A stretch of DNA of 22,506 bases. It comes from CAZKUN01 sp964555935. GTDB taxonomy: Bacteria; Armatimonadota; Zipacnadia; Zipacnadales; VGFC01. A model generated the notes under the pieces. It was given only the letters and a program-made list of their open reading frames with translations. It did no database searches and was not told the origin of the DNA. The translations under genes were made by a program, and so were the position numbers. Where the stretch lies: the NCBI GenBank assembly GCA_964555935.1, contig CAZKUN010000152.1, forward strand, positions 1 to 22,506, in the 5' to 3' direction. This document shows, one piece after another, positions 8,600 through 15,772 of this stretch (the first letter of the stretch is position 1; every line of letters begins with the position of its first letter).

Positions 8600-8860
8600 A
8601 TGAGTTTCCGGACCATACGAGATACCGAGACAATGGTGGAGAACTGCTTCAACCGACCTGACAAGAAGAACTTGCTCGATTGTGTCATGTCCATGCCCGG
8701 ACCTGAGAAGACGCTTGGGAACGTGGAAAACGCGCTACGCCTCGCTGCCCTCCCCGTCGATGAGTATCAGGCCACCGGATTCAAGGTGCTCGTTCGCAAC
8801 GACTCCCGTGGCATCGCTAAGACGCTCGCCGAGATAGAGATGCACTTCGGCCTGGCCTGA
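8600..8860 (+). CDS. Small hypothetical protein, 86 residues
   Basis: From ATG 8600 (an in-frame ATG at 8561 adds 13 less likely residues) the frame encodes an acidic/aliphatic protein with predicted amphipathic helices (LGNVENALRLAALPVDEY, GIAKTLAEIEMHFG). Third positions are mostly G or C, as in neighbouring real genes, and the composition is unlike the arginine-rich shadows nearby. No clear Shine-Dalgarno sequence is visible, only GGGACG next to the ATG. I recognise no family. It ends about 75 bp before the beta-helix remnant and could itself be a fragment. Confidence 0.4.
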   Translation: MSFRTIRDTETMVENCFNRPDKKNLLDCVMSMPGPEKTLGNVENALRLAALPVDEYQATGFKVLVRNDSRGIAKTLAEIEMHFGLA

Positions 8861-8933
8861 CGGCATCCGCCCTCAGCGTACCCCCGGACCGTGGTCAGAC
8901 CGATCCTCGAGCACGGTACCAAGGGGGGCAAGC

Positions 8934-9443
8934 AGCATCACCGGCGACCACATCATCATCGACGGGCTGCAGTTCTCTCACTGTCCCACCAGCCCAATCC
9001 ACAAGCCCATCCACACCCTCGGCGCCGTCTACATGGCCCGTGGCGCCGATCACAATACCGTCCGCAACTGCGAGATCACCGAAACGCCCATCGGCATCCA
9101 GGTATACGGTGAGCGCGCGCTCATCACCCGCAACCACATCCACGACTGCAACACCCCCACGCAGCCCAACTGGGGCCCGGCCTGCGTCTTCGTGAACACC
9201 TCAAACAACGAGATCTCCCACAACCGCTTTGAGAACTTCGCCGCTCCCAGCGAGGAGTACGGCCACGACGGCGGCGCGATCGAGATCAACGATCGGCGCA
9301 TTCCCAAAGAGAACGTTCACATCCACCACAACTGGTCATCGCGCAATCAGGGCTTCATCGAGTTCGTCGGGCTCGTCAAGCAAGACAATACCTGGATCCA
9401 CCACAACATCTGCGATGACTACCAGTCTTTCTTGGGACTCTAG
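8934..9443 (+). pseudogene. Parallel beta-helix (pectate-lyase-like) protein remnant, 5' part
   Basis: The frame is open from 8838, but protein-like sequence starts only near 8934 (SITGDHIIIDGLQFSHC). There is no ATG, GTG or TTG before ATG 9033, which lies well inside the fold, so start codon and signal peptide are missing. Repeated right-handed beta-helix rungs follow: NTVRNCEITETPIGIQV, ALITRNHIHDC, NNEISHNRFENF, ENVHIHHNWSS, TWIHHNICDDY. The frame stops at TAG 9441-9443 and resumes in the same frame at once. TGG to TAG is the simplest cause, since a Trp or similar residue would fit FLGL-x-GPCTNMRVENN. This family covers pectate lyases, alginate lyases and related enzymes. Both defects point to a decaying gene. 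Confidence 0.7.
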
Positions 9444-9458
9444 GGGCCGTGCACGAAT

Positions 9459-9923
9459 ATGCGGGTGGAGAACAACACCGTCCTACGACTCAGAGCCCAC
9501 GAAAAGCCCGACTCCGAGGACGTGGTTTTCTGGGAATACTGGGGGCACGAGAACATAGCCTTCCGAAACAACATCTTCGTCTACGATCCGGCGATCGTCG
9601 AGCCGGTCTTCTCGCGGGGCAAGCTCCCCCACGACCACAACCTCTATTACCGCACCGACAACCCTCACCCCAAGGACCATGTCAACAAGTGGGCCTATCA
9701 CCGCTTCATCCTTGGCGGCGGCGCGTGGCTCGGTGAGGGCGACATTGTTGGCGATCCACTCTTCGTCGATCTTGGGAATCGCGATCTGCGCCTCAGGCCA
9801 GACAGCCCCGCAGTCGACGCCGGCGTCGACCTGGGCTATTCGCTCGACTTCGACGGCAACTCCATCCCCAGCGGCGCCGCTCCTGACGTCGGTGCGTGCG
9901 AACGGCCCTCCCCGTCGGACTAG
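9459..9923 (+). pseudogene. Parallel beta-helix protein remnant, 3' part
   Basis: Continues the upstream part in the same frame after TAG 9441-9443. The first ATG is at 9459, in TNMRVENNTV. It carries more helix rungs (MRVENNTVLRLR, IAFRNNIFVYD) and the typical C-terminal cap of this class: GDPLFVDLGNRDLRLRPDSP, then AVDAGVDLGYSLDFDGN and APDVGACE. This closing motif is common in secreted beta-helix proteins of environmental bacteria. The 3' end looks intact, stopping at TAG 9921-9923. With its 5' half truncated the gene is probably non-functional, unless the TAG is a sequencing error and a start was lost through misassembly. Confidence 0.7.
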
Positions 9924-9982
9924 CCGCCTTCGAGTGTTGCCCTTGCCTTCGCGTGGGGCGGAACTCTCGAGCCAACAGACTG

Positions 9983-10087
9983 CCCCACCACCCGAGTGGA
10001 TCCCCGTCGATGATTCGATCTTCCCGCCGATCGACAACCCCCGAGACGGACGATCGAGGTACTCGCGTCTGTTGAGGCGGGGCCGCC
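9983..10087 (+). repeat. Dispersed intergenic repeat, copy D (hairpin type 2)
   Basis: Begins CCCCACCACCCGAGT, 60 nt after the beta-helix stop. Core at 10002-10044 (CCCCGTCGATGATTCGATCT, shortened). The tail 10042-10078 matches copy E1 at 35 of 37 positions. It folds as outer AGACG 10044-10048 with CGTCT 10066-10070, a 6-nt 5' bulge, inner CGAG 10055-10058 with CTCG 10062-10065, loop GTA. GGCGG/CCGCC at 10076-10087 adds a small palindrome. Confidence 0.7.
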
Positions 10088-10166
10088 TGACGCTGGCCAC
10101 CAGTCTCGGCGTCTGCGGTCGGATGTGCAGGTTTCGGCGGGTCGGCAACGGAAGTGCCGCTCCGAG

Positions 10167-10184
10167 TGGCTGACCGTTCAGCCA
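10167..10184. other. Perfect 7-bp hairpin in the leader of the GH42-like gene
   Basis: TGGCTGA 10167-10173 pairs with TCAGCCA 10178-10184 around the loop CCGT, about 170 bp before the gene start at 10353. It could be an operator or a hairpin in the leader. The rest of the 9924-10352 gap contains repeat copy D; no further gene is seen. Confidence 0.35.
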
Positions 10185-10352
10185 ACGCCGGCGCGCGCAG
10201 GTCCATATGGGGAATCCCGGTGCAGACCATCGTTCGCTCGTCGACCCTATGCGAGGAGCACGCGCCGGACCAATCCGAATTCGCCGACAGGAGCCGCCGC
10301 AAACAGCGACCCGCCGCGTAGCGACGGACCTCCTGCCCAAGGGCGGTCACCA

Positions 10353-13300
10353 ATGATAGGCGCTCGCGCGCGCCCTCAACTCGACACCCTCTGCGCTGCC
10401 CTGGTGCTGGTCGCGCTGCCCGGCCTCACTCCCGCCGCCGACCTCCAGTGCGTTCCCGTGCCGCATGGCTACAACATCGACACTGCGCCGTCCGACTGGT
10501 CGAGGTTGCCCTCAACCGAGCTTGTGCCCGACGAGGCGCTCGCGTCTCTCGGCCCGCGGGACCTCTCCGCCTCCGTCGCCCTGGCCTGGAATGCCGCGTC
10601 CCTATTCGTTGTCGTCACCGTCACCGACGATGTCTTCCACCCGCCCGATTCTCCATCCAGCTTCTGGAACGGCGACAGCCTTCAACTCGCCTTTGCCCCG
10701 GCGGCCGAGGCCGTCTCCGGCGATGACGAGTTCCTCCTCGGCGCCGCCGCTTTCCCTTTCGGTCGCGGCGTCCTGGCCACCCACGTGCCCACCGGCTACG
10801 ATGTCGGCGCCTGGGACGTCCCTCTCAGCGTCGCGACCCACGAGGACAGCCTCATCTACGTCCTCGCGATCCCCTGGCGATACGCCGGGGGGGTGGATCC
10901 ACTGAGCGACGAATGGTTCCGCTGCAACCTCATAGTCAACGACAACGACGGCGCCCGCCGCGAGGGCTGGGTCGAACTCGCGGACGGCATCGGCGAGGCC
11001 CTGGTGGTGAGGGCCACCTGCGTCGCCCGGTTCGTTCCCGTCGCGGCCGCCGGGCCGCAGATCCACGCCGTCCCGGCGGCCCCGAAAGTCGCCGAATCCC
11101 AGGCGCTTGAGCTTCGCGTCACCGCTCGCAACGCGCCGGCGGGGTCCACGATTCGCCTGACCGTCGGCGACGTGGTGGAAGACCTTCTTGTCCCCGAGGG
11201 AGCCATGGCGGAACTCGCCGCCCGCCTCCCCATGGCCGGCCTGCCGCTTGGCGACTGCCCCATCCACTGCCGCCTCGTCAACACCGATGGCGAGACGCTG
11301 GCGGAGATGACCACGGCGGTGACCGTCCACGACCCACGGCTGGCCGAGAGGCAGATATCTCAGGCCCGGGAAGCCCTCGGTCGCATCGATGCCCATCTCC
11401 AACAGGTCGCGCAACAGGGCCGCAGCGCCGACTACCTCGAGCTACGCCGGAACCTCCTCCGACACGCCCTTGCCGTCGCCGACCTCGCCGGGCTGGAGAT
11501 CCCCGCCGGTCCGGACAAGGCCGCCTTCTTTGGGCCCATCCGAGAGCGGGCGGCGCGCTACCTGGCTGACCGGTCCCTCGACGTCGAAGCCGACGCCGCG
11601 ACCTTCGCTCGGGACGCCGCCGCCGTCGAAGCCCAAGTGCCTCGGCCCGACCTGCTCGGACCTTGGGAGATTCGCGACGGCGAGGTGTTTGTGAAGGGCC
11701 GACCCGTCACGCTCCACGGCTTCGTCTGGCAGTACATCGCCAAGGACCACAGCTACCCCCTCGCTGACCTCGGCCTCAACATGCAATCCATCGACATCGG
11801 TCCCAGGCACGTCGTTCCCGAGCCCTTCCAACTCGCCCCCAACCTCCGCGGCGCCGAGGTCGCGCGCCACATGCGCGTCCATGCCCTCAAGGCCCAGGAT
11901 GACGGGGAGGCCTGCGACCTCCACACCTCGCCCCACCACCTCCCTGGCTGGTTCGGGCGGGCCGAGCACGGCCCGAACTCGTGGATGGACACGCCCGACT
12001 TTCGCCGAATGATCGATCTGCACTACGCCGGCCTCAACGAGGCCTTCGGCGACATCGCCTCTGTCAAGACCGCCGACATCGCCAACGAGTGGATCTTCTG
12101 CTCAACATCCCCCGGCGCCGTGGAGGGCTTCCGGAACTGGCTCGCGAGGCAATACGGTTCGGTCGCTGGCGTCAACCGAAGCTGGGGCGCAGATCTGGCG
12201 AGCTTCGCCGATGTGCCCCCACCCTTCGGCCAGACCCACGGTACACCGGTGGGCCTCTACCTGGGCCGCGCCGCCTACTGGGACTGGTGCCGTTACAACT
12301 CTCAGCGGGCCGCCGCCATTGTCCGAGGCCTAGACGCCCGTTTGCGCAAGCGCTACCCGACGGTCAAGACCCACATCAAGTGCGTCCTGTCGAGTTACGC
12401 CTACCGGTCGCTGGCCGGCAACTTCTCCCTGGGCATCGACCCCCAGCAAATCCTGCCCATCACCGACCTCATTGGCACCGACGCCAGCTACATCCGCGGT
12501 CACGAGTGGCTGAAGACCATCTTCGCCTACGACTACATGAAATCCATCTGCCCCGGGAAACCGATATTCTGCTCCGAGACCCACGCCGTGCCCCATGGCG
12601 ACCCCGCCGCTCCCGGCGAGATCCGCCGAGGGCTCTTCCAGCGATTCGTCCATGGCGAGCGCCTGCACCTGATGTTCCTTAACACCTCCCTTCAGATACC
12701 CCAGTATTGGACCACCGGCGAGAGCCCCCGCTTCAACATCGGCCAGGCTCCCGAGGCGCTCGAGGCCCTCGCGTTGACCAGCGCCGACATCAGCCGCCTG
12801 ACCCGGCACCTGGGCGCCTTCAACCGCCGGAGCCCCTCTGTTCTCCTCTTCTACGACAACGCCACGGACCTCGGCGTTCCAGGCGGCGACGAGCCGCCGG
12901 GGAGCTACGGCGACCGGGCAATTCGGGTCTACGAGAGCCTTGTTCCGCTCGACGTGAAGGTGGGAATCGTGACCGAGACGATGCTGGCTCAGGGGCCGCC
13001 TGAGGCAACGCTTCTCGTTCTGGCCGGCGCGCGCTACGTGTCCGACGGTACGGTCGAAGCGCTGGCGCGGTACGTCGAGGCCGGCGGTCACCTGCTTTGG
13101 CTCGACGAGAACCTCACCCATGACCACCACGGTCACCCGCGAAGAACGGAGGCCGTCCAGGAGCTGCTGACCTCGGAAAGAACCACGCGCCTACCCTTGC
13201 GGGTCGGCGCGCGGGACTACATGGGGATCTGGCGCGACGTACTGACATGGGCCGGCGTCACCCCACCTCATCCAGTCGTCGGTGTCGACGGCAAGCCCGT

Positions 13301-13508
13301 CTGGGGAGTGGAGGCGCTCTCGGCGGCCGATGCCAACGGCTCCACACTCCTGTTCCTGGCGAACGCGAGCCACCGTCCCGCCACTGTCGCTCTGCAGCGG
13401 CCTGCGTCGAGCAATGTCGCCTACACGGACCTGATCACCAACGCGAGCGTCGAGCCGGCGGGCATTGACCTCGCAACGGATCAGGTCATGCTGCTGCGCG
13501 GCGGCTAA
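10353..13508 (+). CDS. Secreted GH42-like glycosidase with N-terminal CBM9-like domain
   Basis: I choose ATG 10353 because it begins a good signal peptide (residues 1-29, hydrophobic LCAALVLVALPGL, site after PAA); the frame runs further upstream through repeat DNA. The product has 1051 residues. Residues 33-230 are a CBM9/DOMON-like sandwich (SASVALAWNAASLFVVVTVT, FWNGDSLQLAF). Residues 235-330 are Ig-like and 330-430 helical. From about 437 comes a TIM barrel with GH42 features (FRNWLARQYGSVAGVNRSWG). Glu579 in IANEW is the likely acid/base and Glu742 in FCSETHAV the likely nucleophile. Residues from about 828 resemble the GH42 trimerisation/amidotransferase-like domain (SVLLFYDN, LARYVEAGGHLLWLDEN), then a short sandwich. 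GH42 proteins are mostly beta-galactosidases; the export signal and CBM suggest action on a polymer outside the cell. Substrate not proven. Confidence 0.85.
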   Translation: MIGARARPQLDTLCAALVLVALPGLTPAADLQCVPVPHGYNIDTAPSDWSRLPSTELVPDEALASLGPRDLSASVALAWNAASLFVVVTVTDDVFHPPDSPSSFWNGDSLQLAFAPAAEAVSGDDEFLLGAAAFPFGRGVLATHVPTGYDVGAWDVPLSVATHEDSLIYVLAIPWRYAGGVDPLSDEWFRCNLIVNDNDGARREGWVELADGIGEALVVRATCVARFVPVAAAGPQIHAVPAAPKVAESQALELRVTARNAPAGSTIRLTVGDVVEDLLVPEGAMAELAARLPMAGLPLGDCPIHCRLVNTDGETLAEMTTAVTVHDPRLAERQISQAREALGRIDAHLQQVAQQGRSADYLELRRNLLRHALAVADLAGLEIPAGPDKAAFFGPIRERAARYLADRSLDVEADAATFARDAAAVEAQVPRPDLLGPWEIRDGEVFVKGRPVTLHGFVWQYIAKDHSYPLADLGLNMQSIDIGPRHVVPEPFQLAPNLRGAEVARHMRVHALKAQDDGEACDLHTSPHHLPGWFGRAEHGPNSWMDTPDFRRMIDLHYAGLNEAFGDIASVKTADIANEWIFCSTSPGAVEGFRNWLARQYGSVAGVNRSWGADLASFADVPPPFGQTHGTPVGLYLGRAAYWDWCRYNSQRAAAIVRGLDARLRKRYPTVKTHIKCVLSSYAYRSLAGNFSLGIDPQQILPITDLIGTDASYIRGHEWLKTIFAYDYMKSICPGKPIFCSETHAVPHGDPAAPGEIRRGLFQRFVHGERLHLMFLNTSLQIPQYWTTGESPRFNIGQAPEALEALALTSADISRLTRHLGAFNRRSPSVLLFYDNATDLGVPGGDEPPGSYGDRAIRVYESLVPLDVKVGIVTETMLAQGPPEATLLVLAGARYVSDGTVEALARYVEAGGHLLWLDENLTHDHHGHPRRTEAVQELLTSERTTRLPLRVGARDYMGIWRDVLTWAGVTPPHPVVGVDGKPVWGVEALSAADANGSTLLFLANASHRPATVALQRPASSNVAYTDLITNASVEPAGIDLATDQVMLLRGG

Positions 13509-13546
13509 GCCGGTCGGCCGTACCGAATCGGGAACCTGCGACTCCT

Positions 13547-13564
13547 GTCGGGCTTCGCCCCGAC
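13547..13564 (+). terminator. Hairpin downstream of the GH42-like gene
   Basis: GTCGGG 13547-13552 pairs with CCCGAC 13559-13564 around CTTCGC, 38 nt after the stop. There is no T tract, so it is only a possible terminator. It lies directly before repeat copies E1 and E2; the rest of 13509-13974 has no convincing gene. Confidence 0.35.
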
Positions 13565-13572
13565 CACAGCCC

Positions 13573-13680
13573 CCAGTGACCGCCCCACCACCCGAGTTGC
13601 CGTCGTCAGCGATTCGGTCCCGTCTTCTCTCGCCATCAACCCTCGAGACGGACGTTCGAGGTACTCGCGTCTGTCGAGGC
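13573..13680 (+). repeat. Dispersed intergenic repeat, copy E1 (hairpin type 2)
   Basis: Begins CCAGTGACCGCCCCACCACC, matching copy A at 21 of the first 24 positions. Core at 13600-13647. The tail 13644-13680 is nearly identical to copy D. Hairpin: AGACG 13646-13650 with CGTCT 13668-13672, bulge 13651-13656, CGAG 13657-13660 with CTCG 13664-13667, loop GTA. It is followed at once by copy E2 in the same direction. Confidence 0.75.
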
Positions 13681-13689
13681 AGGATCGCG

Positions 13690-13785
13690 GTCGCCCCGTC
13701 AGTGGTACGCTCTCATCTTCTCTTTGATTGGCAATTCCGAGGGGGAGCCAGCGACGCATGTCGGGTTCCACCGAGCAGTGCGGAC
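13690..13785 (+). repeat. Dispersed intergenic repeat, copy E2 (hairpin type 1)
   Basis: Core at 13692-13750 (GTCAGTGGTACGCTCTCATC, then TTGGCAATTCCGAG). Hairpin: outer GGAGCC 13744-13749 with GGTTCC 13764-13769 (one G-T pair), bulge AG 13750-13751, inner CGAC 13752-13755 with GTCG 13760-13763, loop GCAT. It sits between the convergent GH42-like gene and the minus-strand TIM-barrel gene. Confidence 0.75.
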
Positions 13786-13974
13786 GCCACCGTCCATGGG
13801 GCCACCACCAACGCCGGTTCTCACGCCAATGGACGCAATCTAGCAGAGCCCCAGATTCCAGCGCGGATGGACTTTTTCGGAGGGACAGAACTCGCACGCG
13901 GCATCTCTGCACTGCCTGAGGCCAACATGCGTTGGTCCCGGCATCGCCTGGCTGTCGCTGGACAGGGCGATGCT

Positions 13975-15543
13975 TCAGGCAACCGCGAGGTCGAGGAAGA
14001 CGAGCATCGCCGCTTCATCGCCGGCGACCATCTCGACATCTAGCTCATTGGATCCGTCTCTCAGGTCGCGCGGCGAAACGACCCACGCGCGGTGCTGCGC
14101 GGGTGTGCCGAGCAGCGGCGAATACGAGTTCGGGTAGGGCTCGGACCGATCATCGGTCTCGGGGAGTTCAACGCCGTTCATCGTTGCCCGCCACTGGCTA
14201 GTGCCAAGGTCGGCCTCCGCCTGAATGCGAAGTCGTCCTTCCTGCTTCCATCCACCTCGCGGAGGCGCCATGTCGAGCTCGAACAACGACGGGTGCTTCG
14301 GCGCCACCGATCTTGGCATCTTCAGGCTCTCAGGTACGGGCGGCGTTTCACTGTGCCCGATGAAGTAGTGCTGTGGCTGTTGCGCGACCCAGTCGGGATC
14401 GCCGATGTTCTCGAACACATGGAAGGGCGGCTCGCAGAATGGGCCTCGGTCGCCGACGCCATGTTCCCGGTAGTAGACGAAGTTGAAGAAGCTGACGCCC
14501 CGGGCTCCCCGCGCGTAGGCAAGATGTGCGGCCGTGGTGTACTGCTCCGGCGTCGTTCGGCGGAACAGGAACGAGTCATATCCGTCGACGTCCGGATACT
14601 GCAGCATGGTCGTGTGACACATCTCCAGGTAGATGGAGGCGTCCGGCACCATCCTCCGGACCCGTGGTAGATCCGTCTGCTGCGCGGTGAAGTAGCTGGC
14701 TGAGAGATTCACGATGTCCAGGCCCGAGCGGACCAGCGCCGGGAGGTCCAGCCCTAGCTTGTCCATCATCCCGAGGCAACAGGGCACGCGGGCACACAGC
14801 CAGCGGCGCCGTCCGCGTCTCGCGGTCTGGTCCAGCGCCGCGCGCGTCCGCGAGATGAACTCGGTCATGATCGATACACGCTGCTCCCGCGTGGCCTCGT
14901 CGTCGCGGAAGTAGTTGAAGTGGCGCATGAAGTCCAACTCGAGTCCGTCGATGTCGTACCCCTCGCATATCTCACGCACGAACCCGAACATCCACTCGCG
15001 CACTTCCGGATGGATCCAGCTAAGGACCCGCGTGCCCCAGTGGGCGAGGTCCACCTCCGGCCTGATGCGGTACTCCGGGTGGTCGCGGTAGAAGCAACTG
15101 ATCGAGTGAAGCGCGAGCCCGGGAATCTCCGGGATGCCGTCACCGGCGAAGCTGTCAACATACTCCTTGCCGTGCGGATCGTTCATTCGCAGCGATACGA
15201 ACGGAACCAGCCCCTGCCGCCTGCACCGGCTCACGAAAGCCCCCACGATGTCGCCGCCCGCCAGCATGTGCCGAGCAAGGGAGTCGTCCTGCGGGTTGAC
15301 GCCGTAGGTCGACTCGAGCCAGCGCACGTGTTCCTCGTAGGGGTACTGCCTGCTCTTCCACAGCGGCACCACGGCCACGCCCGGTTGGATCATATGGACG
15401 TCCACACCGCTTCCGGCCGTCTCGTCCACGCTCGCCTCCAGCGCGTCTTGGCTGAATGGCTCCCCCCTGCCGTGGTACGGGCTCGTACACGAGGTGATGT
15501 TCGTCGTGTCGTTGCTGAACAGGACTCTGAAGGGGGCTTTCAC
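13975..15543 (-). CDS. TIM-barrel glycosidase-like protein (family 10-like GHL type)
   Basis: The start is GTG 15543, with AGGAG at 15550-15554 six nt upstream. An upstream ATG at 15630 would add 29 residues with no ribosome site and would run over the palindrome described below. The product has 522 residues and no signal peptide, so it is probably cytoplasmic. Residues 1-400 look like a TIM barrel: FRVLFSNDTTNI, GVDVHMIQPG, GLVPFVSLRMNDPHG, and YDIDGLELDFMRHFNYFR near residue 200, whose acidic residues are candidate catalytic groups. GARGVSFFNFVYYREHG lies late in the barrel. The last 110 or so residues are a beta-sandwich (LRIQAEADLGTSQWRATMNG). This resembles the hypothetical glycosyl-hydrolase-like proteins common in Armatimonadota and Planctomycetota; activity is not established. 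pyrD lies upstream on the same strand with a 229-bp gap. Confidence 0.7.
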   Translation of the reverse strand: MKAPFRVLFSNDTTNITSCTSPYHGRGEPFSQDALEASVDETAGSGVDVHMIQPGVAVVPLWKSRQYPYEEHVRWLESTYGVNPQDDSLARHMLAGGDIVGAFVSRCRRQGLVPFVSLRMNDPHGKEYVDSFAGDGIPEIPGLALHSISCFYRDHPEYRIRPEVDLAHWGTRVLSWIHPEVREWMFGFVREICEGYDIDGLELDFMRHFNYFRDDEATREQRVSIMTEFISRTRAALDQTARRGRRRWLCARVPCCLGMMDKLGLDLPALVRSGLDIVNLSASYFTAQQTDLPRVRRMVPDASIYLEMCHTTMLQYPDVDGYDSFLFRRTTPEQYTTAAHLAYARGARGVSFFNFVYYREHGVGDRGPFCEPPFHVFENIGDPDWVAQQPQHYFIGHSETPPVPESLKMPRSVAPKHPSLFELDMAPPRGGWKQEGRLRIQAEADLGTSQWRATMNGVELPETDDRSEPYPNSYSPLLGTPAQHRAWVVSPRDLRDGSNELDVEMVAGDEAAMLVFLDLAVA

Positions 15544-15587
15544 TTGAAGCTCCTGCCTTCCTAGGTGGGCCGCGGCACGATCCGCGG

Positions 15588-15601
15588 TGGGAGCGCTCCC
15601 G
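15588..15601 (-). promoter_or_regulatory. LacI-family operator-like palindrome
   Basis: The plus strand reads TGGGAGCGCTCCCG, whose inner 12 bp (15589-15600) are a perfect palindrome. It matches 13 of 14 positions of TGGGAGCGCTCCCA, the operator of actinobacterial CebR/CelR-type LacI repressors of cellulose use, and fits the general LacI form with a central CG. It lies 45 bp upstream of the GTG at 15543. Two CCGCGG palindromes (15570-15575, 15582-15587) lie between it and the gene. A sugar-responsive repressor acting here is inference. Confidence 0.55.
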
Positions 15602-15700
15602 AGAACCGGTGTAGCTCGCACAAGCTCCATCCGCCCGAGAATCGCGGCTTCCGGCTGTCCAGCGCCAAGCCGCTCCGACCACCCCGCAACCCACCAGATC

Positions 15701-15731
15701 CACCACCAACGCCCCGTGTCAACTCGCGCCC
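15701..15731 (+). repeat. Short dispersed repeat, shared with 135-165
   Basis: 15711-15731 matches 145-165 at 19 of 21 positions (GCCCCGTGTCA then CTC and CGCCC), with weaker similarity over the preceding 10 nt. At the left edge of the window this element directly precedes repeat copy A; here it stands alone between pyrD and the TIM-barrel gene. Nothing else is seen in 15602-15772. Confidence 0.5.
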
Positions 15732-15772
15732 CTCAGTACTGGAACGCGTTAACGGTCCGCTGCGCCGTCCAC

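Noticed and set aside
10125..10352. Upstream extension of the GH42-like gene
   Set aside because: Adds 76 Arg/Ser/Pro-rich residues just downstream of repeat copy D and places the signal peptide inside the protein; ATG 10353 is preferred.
15544..15630. ATG 15630 as start of the TIM-barrel protein
   Set aside because: No ribosome site, and it would place the operator-like palindrome inside the coding region; GTG 15543 has AGGAG at ideal spacing.
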